Of a stretch of DNA of 64,000 bases, positions 47,777 through 59,310 are shown piece by piece. The translations under genes and the position numbers were made by a program. Within the stretch, counting starts at the first letter, position 1. Each line of letters begins with the position of its first letter. The notes beneath the pieces were generated by a model. It saw only the letters and a program-made list of their open reading frames with translations. It made no database searches and was not told where the DNA came from. The DNA lies in contig OY726571.1 of the NCBI GenBank assembly GCA_963383645.1, positions 22,785,785 through 22,849,784 on the forward strand, in the 5' to 3' direction. The stretch is from Muscardinus avellanarius. Lineage: Eukaryota; Chordata; Mammalia; Rodentia; Gliridae.

Positions 47777-47886
47777 ATACCAAAGTTATTTTCAAATACA
47801 TTTTGAAGCCATTTCCCAATTCTGGCATGTTAATACCAAAGCTATTTTCAAAAATATTTTGAGGCTATTTCCCAATACCGGCACAA
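47777..47886. repeat. Two tandem 55-bp copies
   Basis: AATACCAAAGTTATTTTCAA and AATACCAAAGCTATTTTCAA begin two copies that remain alike through CATTTCCCAAT/TATTTCCCAAT. Confidence 0.9.
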
Positions 47887-47954
47887 GTACCAGTTGGATC
47901 CTTGATAACCATGGGACATGCATCTTATTTTGCATCTTAAGATCACTGGACAAG

Positions 47955-48162
47955 GCCAGGCGTGGTGTCGCACGCTTGTAATCCCCGCGCTTGGGGGGTG
48001 GAGACAGGAGGATCACGAAGGTTCAAAGCCAGCCACGCTAGTAAGAGACCCTGTTTTCAAATAAAAAAGTATAAAAATAGGTCATAGGTCTGGGAGTGTA
48101 GCCCAGTAGAAGGGCTTCCAGAAAACCCAGTACCACCAAATAAATAAATAAATAAATAAAAA
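47955..48162 (+). mobile_element. Young-type B1-ID SINE with TSD
   Basis: Sense copy GCCAGGCGTGGTGTCGCACG with tail GGGCTTCCAGAAAACCCAG and an (AAAT)n end; ATCACTGGACAA before, ATCACGGGACAA after. Confidence 0.95.
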
Positions 48163-48562
48163 TCACGGGACAATAAAGAGCATATTATTTTAAAAATTAA
48201 GGAAGGTCCTTTAGTAATTTGGTCCAGCCTATCTCCTTTTTTTTTCCCCCCAAACTGACAGTCAAAATAAACTCACCGTGTTATGTTTTCCCTTGGGCCA
48301 CACACTTACTAGACTTCTATCATCTAGGTTAAGACGTCAGGGTCCAATTGTTCAAGGGAGCGCTCATATTGAGGACTAGGAAACTTATTGGAGATACAAG
48401 AATTAATCCCCTTCATCTTGAAGCAGGGCGAGGAGGGGTTCACGGGTCAGGCTGTGGAGTGAAGTAGAAATAATAACTGAAGCAATGAGGACTTGATCTG
48501 ACTTGTCAGCCAGATGTCAGGTCAGCCTCCATTTTCCATTATCAACATTTGATAATGTTGGC
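48163..48562. other. Intergenic DNA, nothing recognised
   Basis: Unassigned. Confidence 0.5.
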
Positions 48563-48789
48563 TTTTTTTTTTTTTTTTTTTGGTACTGGAGGGTACTGGA
48601 GATGGAACCCAGGGGCATTCTACCTCCAAGCTACACCCTCAGTCCTATTTTTTATTTTTTATTTTGAAACAGGGTCTCACTGAGTTGCAAAGGGCCTCAC
48701 TAAGTAGCTGAGGCCGTCCGCGAACCATGATCCTCCTGTCTCAGCCTCCTGAATGCTGGGATTACAAGAGTGCTTCTCCACACCTAGCT
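48563..48789 (-). mobile_element. B1-ID composite SINE
   Basis: T-tract then a duplicated GGTACTGGAG, body with a CpG-bearing CCGTCCGCGAACC segment, head ending CACACCTAGC. Confidence 0.93.
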
Positions 48790-49819
48790 TAAATGTTAGC
48801 ATTTTGTTGGGAATGTAGATCCAATCATGTACTTAGGAAGTTTTAAAAGTTTTCAGGGCTATAAGAATGTACTGGGCTTGTCTCTGTAACAAGATAAGTT
48901 ACTTGGAGAAATAACTTTTTTTTTTCTTTTTTACTTCTTAACACCCCCTGGTGAATTTATTGTTAGTGAAGCCAGAGATTTGGAAAAGTATGTTATCTTC
49001 CTGTAATACATTCAGTAAATATTTTGAGAGTAAACACATGTTTGCCATGATTGCCAAGTGAAGTTTGCAATTTTTAACTTTGAATAATATTGAACTATGC
49101 TCTTAAATATTATAAAACTATTTAAGAACTATGCTCTTAAATATTATAAAAATCGCAACCATATATTAGTCCTTACAAAGAGTTAAATATAGTTTCAATA
49201 TTTCTCTAGAACTAATAAAACATTTTAAAAAACAAATGAGACTTAGAGTATATAATATACAGTTCTCGCATAGCAAAGCAAATTTATGTTACAGATGGTA
49301 ATTGGAAAATCAATATTTAAGCATATTATCCTCCTCACCACAACTTATAATGATCTATAATTATACTTTTATCTAGTGTGCAGAAATTTATCCTGATGGT
49401 GAATTAAACTTAATAGTTACATATATTATTACATTGTATTTTTGTAGCTAATTGAATGAACAGGTTTAGTCAACCATTAGTCATAAAACTCTGGGCCATA
49501 TTATAATTAAATAATATTGTATGTTACAATTAAATAATATTGTATTTGAAATTCCATAGAAATATGAGTTATGTTTGGATTTCTGTAATAATAACAGAAC
49601 CAAAAAATTTACTGGAATCTTTTCTACAGTTTTAAAGGATAAACCATGAAGCCAGGCTGCCACCTGCTGGTCAAAATTTGTTACTTTATTTTACATTTCA
49701 AATAAATGGCATTTTTCATTCACCGCAGCATTGGATGCAATGATACAATTTGAAGCAATCTAGCATACAGAATTTTGAGATTTCTTAGGTTGTCACAAAT
49801 TAAGCATTGAAATTCTCTT
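48790..49819. other. Intergenic AT-rich DNA, short tandem duplication
   Basis: AACTATGCTCTTAAATATTA occurs twice at about 49093-49147. Otherwise unassigned. Confidence 0.5.
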
Positions 49820-49990
49820 TTTATTGTGGTACTGGGGTTCCTGGAAACCCTTCTACCTCCAGGCTACACACCCAGATCTATTTGGAAACAGGGTCTCTTA
49901 AGCCAGCGCGGCCGACTTCGAACCTGCGCGATCCTCCTGTCTCCACCTCCCGAGCGCGGGGATTACAAGCGTGCGCCACCACACCTGGCT
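49820..49990 (-). mobile_element. Young-type B1-ID SINE with TSD
   Basis: Antisense GTGGTACTGGGGTTCCTGG, CTTCGAACCTGCGCGATCC, ending CACACCTGGC. GCATTGAAATTCT before and GCACTGAAATTCT after. Confidence 0.95.
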
Positions 49991-49991
49991 T

Positions 49992-50660
49992 GGCACTGAA
50001 ATTCTAATAGTCCCATTTTCACAAGGCTTTTGTGTTTCTTACAAATTCATGGCTGCCTATTTCTGAGTCTTTGATAAATCTGACTTGGGCCCCTTTCTCT
50101 GGAGCAGTTGTGAGCCAAGCGTTGTCTGTAGGTGAGAGGTCCCTAAGTATTGCTATACCTGCTGCATAACTGTACCTCTGCCTTTTCCTTTTCCAACCAC
50201 TACCTCACACACATAGGTAATGCTGCTCTGTGCCTTCGGAGTCCCTCCTACTCCTCTGATCACCCCTGAGCCATCCCCGAGGCCATCCATCACAGCAGCT
50301 ATCTTCAGCTTATTTCCTAAAGTGACACAGTCACGCATCTTTTTAATACCTTTATACCTTTATAGGTACATTTTAATTACACATCATACTGCACTATGGA
50401 GTGATAGGAATACACTTGCACGTGGCCTGCTTTCCCCTGAGAATCCCGGCCCACTCCCTCTTTCTCCCTGATTTGTGATTGAGACTGGTTTTGGTGACAT
50501 CACATGTGCACATGGTGTTATTTAAACTGCTACTCTCCTTGCCTCTCTGACAATCGTGCATCTTGACCTGAGTCAAGGGTTGCTTTATCCTTGGCTACCT
50601 GTGGGGCAGTAGCCTTCCTGAACCTCTTTTCCCTGATTTGTAAAACAGGGCAATAATTTT
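49992..50660. other. Intergenic DNA, nothing recognised
   Basis: Unassigned. Confidence 0.5.
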
Positions 50661-50663
50661 GTT

Positions 50664-50862
50664 TTTATTTTATTTTTTGTTCTTAATTGAGGATTGAATC
50701 CAGTGGCATTCGCCTCTGAGCTACACTCTCAGCCTTATTTTATGTTTTGTTTTGAAACAGGGTCTCACTAAGTTGCTGAGGCTGGCCTTGAAATTGTGGC
50801 TCTCCTATCTCAGCCTCCTAAGTACTGGGATTACATATAGGCATGTACCATCACTGCCAGCT
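50664..50862 (-). mobile_element. B1-ID composite SINE
   Basis: Antisense, T-rich start, GAGGATTGAATCCAGTGGC, head ending CATCACTGCCAGC. Confidence 0.88.
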
Positions 50863-50997
50863 ACCAGTTGTTTTGAGCACTAAATTATGTACTGGTATTG
50901 GGAAGAGGGTTTAAAATGTATTAATGTGTCAATACTGGGAAAGATGTCCAATCTTTAAATATGTCTTCTTTACTAAGAAAGCCAGGGTTAGCTAACA

Positions 50998-51420
50998 TGT
51001 CCTTGCATTCCTAAGAACAATTTAACACATTTTGGGGAAGAAGACAAAAGGTAAAAGCTTGTGTCTGGAGACAGAGATGCCTCCCTCTCAGGCCATAAAT
51101 CTGGGCCTGTGTTTGGAGACAGAGATGTCTCCCCCTTTAGGCCATAAATTTGGCTGGAGAGATAACAGAAGCAGAGCTGGGGTTGGAGATAAGGGGTAAC
51201 ATGATCTCCAAAATCAGAGGGACCTGCTGGACTTAGACAGGATAAAAACTCAGTAAACTGGAGTTCGTTGGCATTTTCATTCGAATTGCCCCCCTGTGCC
51301 CCGCTCCGGCACAGGGCTGTAACTATCTCTATATTTCTATCTTTTTAATAAACTTCTTTAAATCTTCAGCAGCTATCCAAGCGATGAATACTTATTCTTA
51401 GCTTAGGACAAGAATCCACG
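50998..51420 (+). mobile_element. Probable solo LTR of an endogenous retrovirus
   Basis: The segment has the order of an LTR: an upstream region with two tandem 48-bp copies (51061-51156), a TATA-like GGATAAAAACTC near 51240, a C-rich stretch, then the polyadenylation signal AATAAA at 51347-51352 and a short R/U5-like region. Borders are not fixed: I cannot confirm TG...CA ends or a target-site duplication. It may belong to the retroviral remnant that begins about 4.5 kb to the right, or be independent. Confidence 0.55.
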
Positions 51421-51577
51421 GTTTTTCTGTTTGTCTGTCTATGTGATAGTGTGTGTGTGTGTGGGGGGGGGGATTGCTTCTCCACACACACACACCATGC
51501 ACCTTTCCCCCTCAACCTATCCCCCGCAACAAATTAGGTAACTCATGAAAAACTTTAAGATGAGTGTGGGATTACAA

Positions 51578-51780
51578 GAGTGTGGTAACACACTCTTGTA
51601 ATCCCAGCATCTGGGAGGCTGAGACAGGAGGATCATGGTTTGCAAACAGCCTCAGCTACTTAATGAGGCTTTTTGCAACCCAAGGAGACCATGTTTCAAA
51701 ATAAACAATAAAAAATAGGGCTGGGGGTGGCTTGGAGGTAGAATGCTTCTGGGTTCCGTCCTCAGTACCGAAAAAAGAAG

Positions 51781-51823
<43 letters not shown>

Positions 51824-51825
51824 AA
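51578..51825 (+). mobile_element. B1-ID composite SINE with (GAAA)n tail
   Basis: Sense copy ending CGTCCTCAGTACCG, then about 45 bp of GAAA units. A short GATTACAAGAGTGTG phrase before the head is an antisense head scrap, giving a small inverted repeat. Confidence 0.88.
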
Positions 51826-52514
51826 CGCTTTATTATTATTTGTGAGCCTTATAAGATTCTACTCTACACATTTATCTTGAGAAGTTGGAAGATTTACTGA
51901 GATAATGAAGGTGCCTCTTATCTTTTCTTTTTATCTTTTTTTCTTCACACTCATACTTTGAAAACCCCCTTTATCGGCACACAGAATTTGCAATTCCTGG
52001 CCATTTACATGAAGTCATTTGGAGCCTGGGGAGATGCGCACAGGGTCCTCCCAACAGGGAGAGCATGTCCAGCTTTGCTTGTGGGCTATTCAGTCTTTGC
52101 TCATTAAACCTAACTTTGTATTTGCTAAGAAGAGAGGATAATAATGATCACTATTTCGGTAAATAAGAGCAAGTGAGGCAATTAGTTTAATAAATGTTAA
52201 TTAGGCACTAACTATATGCAGCTACTGTGAGAGGTGCTGGGAATACAAGATCAGGAAAATAGCCCTGGTCCAGAACTCTACCACTATAATCCTAAGAAGG
52301 AGGCAACTTTCCTACGTATTTTATAATGTTACATATGGATTCCCCAAATTTGTTTGTTTTGCGTTATTGGTCTTCCATGCTTCCAGGGCCTAAAATTTCT
52401 ATTTTCCTTCTCTCCATAGATGTATTGACAAATTATATATGCTGGATGGGTCTCTGACTATCCTGAGTCGACAGTGTTCATGGTACAAAGTACACATTCT
52501 TCTTTCTTCTTTCT
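51826..52514. other. Intergenic DNA with a possible MIR
   Basis: GCACTAACTATATGCAGCTAC and GGTGCTGGGAATACAAGATC at about 52190-52290 resemble an old MIR/L2-type repeat. The rest is unassigned. Confidence 0.4.
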
Positions 52515-52710
52515 TTTTGTGGTACTGGGGATTGAACCAAGGGGCATCCTACCTTTGAGTTATACCTTCAGCCCTATCTTTGAAATAGTCTTTTCTGTGT
52601 TGTTGAGGGATTTGCGGAGCTGCGCAGTCTGCCCTGAGCCTGTGCTTCTCTAGTCTCAGTTGCCCGAGTTGTGAGATTACAGGTCTGCACCGCTCTGTCC
52701 TGCTCACTCA
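52515..52710 (-). mobile_element. B1-ID composite SINE, diverged
   Basis: Antisense GTGGTACTGGGGATTGAACC followed by a worn body and head. Confidence 0.85.
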
Positions 52711-52737
52711 CATTTTTTTATTTAAAAAAATCAACCC

Positions 52738-52877
52738 CCAAAATTCTACCCTGTGCTATACCCCCAGCCTGGTTTTATTTTTTGTTTTGAAACAGGGTCT
52801 TTCTGGGTTGCCAAGAGTCTCCCTCCATTGCTGAAGCCTGTTCATCTTTCTTACCTTTCCTTCCTTCCTTCCTTCCT

Positions 52878-52929
<52 letters not shown>

Positions 52930-52985
52930 TTCTTTCTTTCTCTCTTTCTCCATTTCTCTCTTTCTTTCATTCCCTTCCTTCCTTC

Positions 52986-53017
<32 letters not shown>

Positions 53018-53430
53018 CTTTCTTTCTTTTGGTACTGGGATGGAACCCAGAGGCATTATAGTTCTGAGCTACACCCCAGCCCTATTTTTTTCTTTTCTTT
53101 TCTTTCTTTTTCCGATGGTACTGGGGATGGAACCCTTCTACCTCCAGCTACGCTCCCAGACCTATTATATATTTTATATTTTTTATTTGGAAACAGGGTC
53201 TCTTAAGCCAGCAAGGCTGGCTTCGAACCTACGCCATCCTCCTGTCTCCGCCTCCCAAGAGTGGGGATTACAAGCATGTGCCACCACGCCGGGCATTTTT
53301 TATTTTTCATTTTGAAACAGGGTCTCACAAAGTTCCAGATGACCTCATGCTGTTGCTGACGCTGACCTTGAATGTGCGATCCTCCAGCCTCAGCCTCCCC
53401 AAGCACTATGATTACAAGTGTGTGCCACCA
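52738..53430 (-). mobile_element. Cluster of antisense SINE pieces with CT/TTTC tract
   Basis: A partial copy (52738-52840), a (TTCC)/(TTTC)/(CT) tract (52853-53028), an outer copy starting at 53029 that is broken by a full inner copy (about 53093-53294), and the outer remainder to about 53430. The inner copy has a young-type GGCTTCGAACC head and ends CACGCCGGGC. Confidence 0.82.
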
Positions 53431-53733
53431 CTTATCTTTTAAAATGCAGTGTTTAGCAAGTCCGTACTGGATGGAAAGTGTTCCATACAAACTTATTTTA
53501 ATTACTGAAAATGATTTTCACGTTGTCAGGGGACCACTTGTCAACATGCTCAGTAATTTAGGTTTGGAAATAACAGACAGGGTAGCATGCTGGACACAAG
53601 GGGAAGCTGGCGCAATGTCTGAGAACTGAGGCTGACCGCTGCGAACTCCACCTGATCCCTTGGATCTCTGGTGCCAGCCACAGGTCCCGGCAGGTGGGGG
53701 CCGAAGCATCTAGGAAAGGATTAGAATAACTCT
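53431..53733. other. Intergenic DNA, nothing recognised
   Basis: Unassigned. Confidence 0.5.
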
Positions 53734-53962
53734 TATTATTATTATTATTATTATTATTTTTGGTGGTACTGGGGATGGAACCCAGAGGCTTTCTACTTCC
53801 GGGCTATACTCCCAGACCCATTTTATATTTTATTTGGAAACAGAGTCTCACTAAGTTGCTGAGAGCCTCACTAAGTAGCTGAGGCTGGCTTCGAACCTGT
53901 GCAATCCTCCTGTCTCAGCCTCCCAAGTGCTGGGATTACAAGCGTGCACCACCACGCCTGGC
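53734..53962 (-). mobile_element. B1-ID composite SINE with (ATT)n tail and TSD
   Basis: ATT repeat to 53757, then GGTGGTACTGGGGATGG to CACGCCTGGC. AATAACTCTTATT occurs on both sides. Confidence 0.95.
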
Positions 53963-55223
53963 TAAATAACTCTTATTTTGACTTCTTATAGGGCTATTTC
54001 TTTCAGTCAACTGGTAAAAAGATCTGGGGGAACCACCTCAAAACATCACCTCCCCAAGGTGCTGCTCATTACTCTTCTGATACACTCCACCAGGCTTTGT
54101 CTGCGAGCACAGCTGCGTGGAGCTCTTTTCCTTCCACTCTCTGCTGCACCCACGGCAGTCAGCTTTGCAAAGTCCTCCTCTCCCCAAACCTGCCTTTACC
54201 CAGGTCACCAGTCATTTGCACATCATGTAATCCGGGAATCCCCTGGCTCTGTCTGTGCTGGGTCCTCAGCTTGCCTGATTGACTGGGGTACTTGGCTCGG
54301 ATTGCCTGATTGATTGGGGTACTTGGCACAGTTGGTCGCTGTCTCCTCTCCGCTGCCCTTTCTCCCCTGGCTTCCAGAGTTCCCCACTCGACTGGCGTTT
54401 CCTACCTGCTAGTTTTCTTCCAACCTATTTTGTCTCTTCTTTCCCATAGCCTCTCCCTGTTGACCAGAAGCTGAAGTGAGAAACTAGGAGGTTGCAGATG
54501 TCATTAGTTAAGAGGAGGTCCTCTGGATGGAAGTTGGGGCTCTACTCCCATATTGCTGCTGTCCTTGGAGAGGGAGATGTGGACACAGATGTACATGTGC
54601 AGTCAGAGACAGTGTTTCAGGTAGGTATCTTTTTGATAACAGGCTTGTCTCAATCTAAGAAGTCTAGGATTCTACTCTCCGGGACTCTAGCTAATTTCAC
54701 ATATAAGACTTAAGGACCCAGGACTTGAATATTTTCAGAAAAATGTGTGAATCTTCCTTACTTGAGAAAACTTAGAATTATAATGTTCACAACAGAGTTT
54801 TAGCTAGTTAAAATTGTTTACTTGCAGGGAACATTAGAAAATAAGGATTGCAATCCACAAGGGTGATGAAATGCATTTTTTAAATTGTTAAACAGAAGCA
54901 TCTTAGAGCTCGAATGTGTTGAAAATTGCCTCCCAAAACGTTTTCTGAAAGAAGGCAAATGAAAAGCTAAGGAACAAACCAAAGATGAGGGAGGTCTGTG
55001 CCGTGGCTGGATGAGCCCTGACCTTCCCTTGGTCCACCTTTACTTAAGCACTCCATGTCCCCTTACCTGTCTGCCCCATTACCTTTTCACTCTGGAGATA
55101 AAGGAAAAGGAGGAGTTAGCCAAATGTCTTACAGGTGAGATGCTCTGACCAGCCTGCCCTGCCTGCTATGACTGCTTTGGTTTCATAGTCTGAAGAACTT
55201 AGCTTAGAATCATGTGAAAGACT

Positions 55224-55224
<1 letters not shown>
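53963..55224. other. Intergenic DNA, nothing recognised
   Basis: A short duplication (CTTGCCTGATTGACTGGGG / ATTGCCTGATTGATTGGGG) at about 54271-54320. No LTR or gene recognised. Confidence 0.45.
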
Positions 55225-55258
<34 letters not shown>

Positions 55259-55462
55259 TGGTACTGGGGGTGGAACCCAGAGGCTTTCTACCTCCGGGCT
55301 ATACTCCCAGACCTCCTATTTTATATTTTTTATTTGGAAACAGGGTCTCAGTAAGTTTCTGAGAGCCTCACTAAGTAGCTGAGGCTGGCTTCGAACCTGT
55401 GTGATCCTCCTGTCTCAGCCTCCCAAGCTCAGGGATTACAAGCGTGTGCCACCACGCCCGGC
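55225..55462 (-). mobile_element. B1-ID composite SINE with TSD
   Basis: A 32-T tract, then GGTACTGGGGGTGGAACCC to CACGCCCGGC. GAAAGACTTCTTT lies on both sides. Confidence 0.96.
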
Positions 55463-55859
55463 ATGAAAGACTTCTTTAAACCAAGAGAAAGCCCTCAAAA
55501 CTTTACCAAGGAATCAAAAATCCTCACAGGAGCTCACAGAGCAGGACTCTCTGACCTTTATGAATTTATTCACGTGATATTCATTCCAAACTAGTGAGGA
55601 TGGATAGTGGATGGCAGTAATAGATGGGGGAGAGCTTGAGGAGGCTACACAGGAATTCCCAAAGCCTCCTCACTAGATGAGCCAGAGGAACTAGAGGAAT
55701 TGCTGGAAACCTTTTAAATTCAATCCCCAAGCTTTTTCTAGAAAATAAATAGATCAGTTAATTATACAATATTACAAAACAAACACAAAACAACAACAAC
55801 AACAACATCAACAAAGAGAGAACCAGTTTTGCCTTGTGGAGCTTGTTTAGAAACAGTAT

Positions 55860-56300
55860 TTGTAAAACAATTGGGGGCTCTAAATACAGCCAGGAGTAGT
55901 TCCTGTGGGGTCTGGAATGGCATTAGCTGCTTTTTGTAGTTTGTTTGTAGATGGACTTCCTTCTGAACTCAGTAGCCTAATTAAAAGATGGAAGCCACTG
56001 GGATGGGAATTTACAGAAATGGTTCAATTAGTGGCCTTGGCTGAGCATTTAGAGGATTCAAGAACAGGAGAGAGAGGAGAGCCCAAGTCTAACAAGCTTG
56101 ACTCCAAGTACAACAGTCACAGGGAACAAGACCAAAAGGAACTTATCCTTATTTTAAACTACAACTAAGAAGTGCGACAACAAGAAATTCTTTACATCTA
56201 CATGTCTGCTTTTACTGCAGCAACCAGGACACCGGAAGAAAGATAATCCACTTTTAGATGCACCAATATGCCTCCTCCTTTTACACTTGACAATGTAACC
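55860..56300 (+). pseudogene. Endogenous retrovirus gag remnant (class I)
   Basis: An open frame at 55905-56168 has the flavour of gammaretrovirus-like gag C-terminal capsid and nucleocapsid: a FVDGLPSELSSLIKRW segment followed by a basic/acidic stretch. It is followed out of frame by a worn zinc-knuckle (VCFYC then a displaced CACCGG). No full gag can be read; stops and shifts are present. Orientation agrees with the pol pieces to the right. Confidence 0.6.
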
Positions 56301-56829
56301 ACTAGAGGGAGCCCGTGAGCTAATGATCCAGGCTTTGAGAGATCCCTATAATGCCTTTAAATAAAGTCTGAAGAAACAAAAATGAAGATAAACAGGAAAT
56401 CCCGCATAATTCTAGTAGACATGAAGGCCATTTTGCCTTCACAAAATCCCACATTAATAAGCTAAAAAACCCCTCAGAATAATAAAAGTCATTTCTGTGG
56501 TAAGAATTCAGAACCAAGTTGAGAGGTTCCCATAACATAAATCCGTCCAATTGATGTTGAGGCCATTTTCTGAAAAAACATAATGTTATATGATATGATA
56601 CTGCTCCAGTAAGCTTTCTAGGGTGGGAATTTCTAAGCTAACGGGGTATATAGAATTCTCTCTAGAAGGAGAAATAATCTTAGGGTTTCCTGACTTCTGA
56701 ACCAGAAATGCTGTGTTCTTTATAGGTAGAAATTTATAAGTTTGAAAAATATGCCTGTAATGATTCTGATCTTTCTGAAATACTTGATTATTTATGGTCT
56801 TCTTTCTCTACTAGTATAGAAAGAGTTGG

Positions 56830-57252
56830 AGCCATGCATGGTGGCACACACTTGTAGTCCCAGTACTTAGTGAAATCCTCAGGCTGGTCAGACTCAGACA
56901 GGAGGATGGCAGGTTCACAGCCAGCCTCAGCTACTTAGGGAGGCCCTCCACAACTTAGTGAGACTCTTAGTTTCAAAAATAAAGAATAAACCGGGCATGG
57001 TGGCGCACGCTTGTAATCCCCGCGCTTGGAAGGTGGGGACAGGAGGATCGCGCAGGTTCAAAGCCAGCCACGCTGGCTTAAGAGACCCTGTTTCCAAATA
57101 AAAAGTATAAAATAGGTCTGGAGTGTAGCCCTGAGGTAGGGCTTCCAGGAACCCCAGTACCACAACAAAAAAAGAATAAAAATAGAGCTGGGGATGTAGG
57201 TCAGAGGTAGAATGCCCCTGGGTTTCATCCCTAGTACCAAAAAAAAAAAAAA
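56830..57252 (+). mobile_element. B1-ID SINE interrupted by a younger B1-ID SINE
   Basis: Outer copy starts GCCATGCATGGTGGCACAC. At its A-rich linker a young-type copy (56991-57170; CCGGGCATGGTGGCGCACG head, GGGCTTCCAGGAACCCCAG tail) is inserted, duplicating AAAGAATAAA (56981-56990 and 57171-57180). The outer ID tail then resumes and ends at about 57239 with an A tract. Confidence 0.95.
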
Positions 57253-57309
57253 GGTTGAAAATATAGAGCCTATATAAGTATAAATAGATCATTCTAACCC
57301 TTTGCTTAA

Positions 57310-57562
57310 ATTTTCCCAAAAGACACTAAAACTTGAAGCAATTCAAGGATTCTCCTCAATCACAGAGGACTTAATTAAACAGGGACTTAAAATTCCACAT
57401 GCCAGTCATTGTGATGCTCCTGTCCTATCAGTTAAAGAACCAAACAGACATGTTTGGAATTGTGTTCAAGATTTATGAGCAACTTATAGAAGTGTGATAC
57501 CACAGTTTTTTATAGCTACAAACCCTAATGCTATATTCTTTAATGTGCCCACTGATTCAAAG
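57310..57562 (+). pseudogene. Endogenous retrovirus pol remnant, RT N-terminal part
   Basis: Translated on plus, this resembles the start of class I retroviral reverse transcriptase: a LIKQGLKIPHASHCDAPVL stretch, VQDL, then PTDSKWYT, with a stop after VQDL. Sequence similarity ends abruptly at about 57562 and the next RT segment is found 1.75 kb further on, so the domain is split. Confidence 0.7.
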
Positions 57563-58138
57563 TGGTACACGCAAATTGCACTTGGGTCTTCTGAAAGTAA
57601 CATATCATGAGGAAGATCTGAGAATCCCTACACAGTGTACTCTCAACCTATGCAGTGGCCAATCCTGTTCCCAGTACAAGGAAAAAGACTTTTCGGGAGA
57701 GAGGAAACAGAAAGAGCCCTGTTGATGCTTGACTACCAGTGCCTACACATGGGCTCAGATCAGTTAACTTTTAGAGTCCACCTTCCCAGAGACAGCAAAA
57801 GGATTGTCAGGCAGCAAGTTTCTACTCACCCTGCCTAAGGGTGTATAGGACTAGTGGGCAGTGGCCTTGATTCTGGAAGAACAGCTCACTTCTTACACTC
57901 CCTCCTCCTATAGCAACTCTTCTCCTCTCTCATCTCTATCCAAATACCCCCACACCCTCAAGAACAAGATAAAATTAAGTAAAGCAATTTACTTATGTGT
58001 ACACATGTATGTACATGTACATATAAATGCATACACATGTATACACACATGCATAAACCCAAAGCAGAATAACATTGGAGAAAGTCATAGAAGGCAACCA
58101 AGGTCTTTTTTGTGCACCCTCAGCTCAGTGTGTGTGTG

Positions 58139-58413
58139 TCTTTTACTGGACATTTTGCCTCTGTACTAGACCTTCAGCTCTATTTTATTTCTTATTTTGA
58201 AACAGGATTTGACTAAGTTGCTGACGGCTTTGCTAAGTTGCTTAGGCTGGCCTTGAACCTATGATTCTCCTGTCTCAGTACTGGGATTCTTCCTCCTCCT
58301 TCTACTTTTTTTTTCCAAAATTGAAACAGGATCTCACTAAGTTGTTGAGGCTGTTCTTGAACTGGTGATCCTCCTATCTTAACCTCTCAAATAGTGGTAT
58401 TATACCTAGCTTC
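58139..58413 (-). mobile_element. Two antisense B1-ID SINE fragments
   Basis: First fragment from TTTTACTGGACATTTTGCC, second from AAATTGAAACAGGATCTCAC; both are worn. Confidence 0.8.
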
Positions 58414-58714
58414 TCTGAGCCTTTAAAATTAGATATCCCCAAGGAAAAAGCAATCTTTAGTAAATCACTTAACCAAACAATTCCTACATATGCAGCTAGA
58501 GGCAGAATTGTATCCTTTGTCAGAATAATCATTTCTTTGTTCCTTTAAAGCTGAAAACCGGCGTCATGCCTAAAAATGGATTTAACACTCCAAGAATTAA
58601 AACCTACACAAAAACAGACACATACAGAAATTTCTCTGATGTTTAACAATTGAATATTGACCATGAAAGATATGATGTAACAATAAGGATAAAATTGTTT
58701 TTGAAAGATATGTA

Positions 58715-58881
58715 AGCCATGTGTGGTAGTGCACTCCTCTAACTCTAGTACCAAGAAGGCAGAGTCAGGAAGATGGCAGGTTCAAGGCCATCCTCAGCAA
58801 CTTAGTGAGACTCTTACAAAATAGAAAATAAAATAGAGCTGGGGTAAAATGCCCCTGGGTTCAATCCCCAGTCCTACCCCC

Positions 58882-58929
<48 letters not shown>
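58715..58929 (+). mobile_element. B1-ID composite SINE with (CA)n tail
   Basis: Sense copy GCCATGTGTGGTAGTGCAC to GGGTTCAATCCCCAGTCC, then about 45 bp of CA dinucleotides. Confidence 0.92.
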
Positions 58930-58930
<1 letters not shown>

Positions 58931-59310
58931 TACAGGTCCCTCAAGGGGGTTTTCAAGATGAGGCTAAAAAATTCATCAGAGGAAGCAGAAGTCCTTATAA
59001 ATATTAATAATAATGGGTGAGGGAACAAAAATTACCCTGAGTCTACTGTGATATGTTGTCAGGTTATGCCAAAATGTTTCAAATGTCTCTTTTACAGACT
59101 GGCTTCACTTGAAAAATAGCCTCTATATCATGATCTGAGATTCACTGGTGATGACTTAAATCACAAAAATGATAATATTGCTTTTATAAATATGGTATTT
59201 TTGAAGAATTGAAGAATTACTTGTGCTCAATGTATTGGCATAAAATAATAAACAGTCTGTAATGAGAATAAATAGTAAAACCAAATATTTTTTTAAAAGC
59301 CCCCAAAGCA

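Larger units (their letters stand above)
57563..59310. other. Insertion splitting the RT remnant
   Basis: Sequence between the two RT segments that does not read as pol: unassigned DNA, two antisense SINE fragments (about 58139-58290 and 58301-58413), a sense SINE with a (CA)n tail, then more unassigned DNA. I cannot tell whether the unassigned parts are one insertion or several. Confidence 0.5.

Noticed and set aside
49655..49672. CTCF-like CCACCTGCTGGTC
   Set aside because: Only partial match to the core consensus.
56295..56310. CTCF-like motif ACCACTAGAGGGAG
   Set aside because: Key C near the end of the core is A here, and no data support binding.
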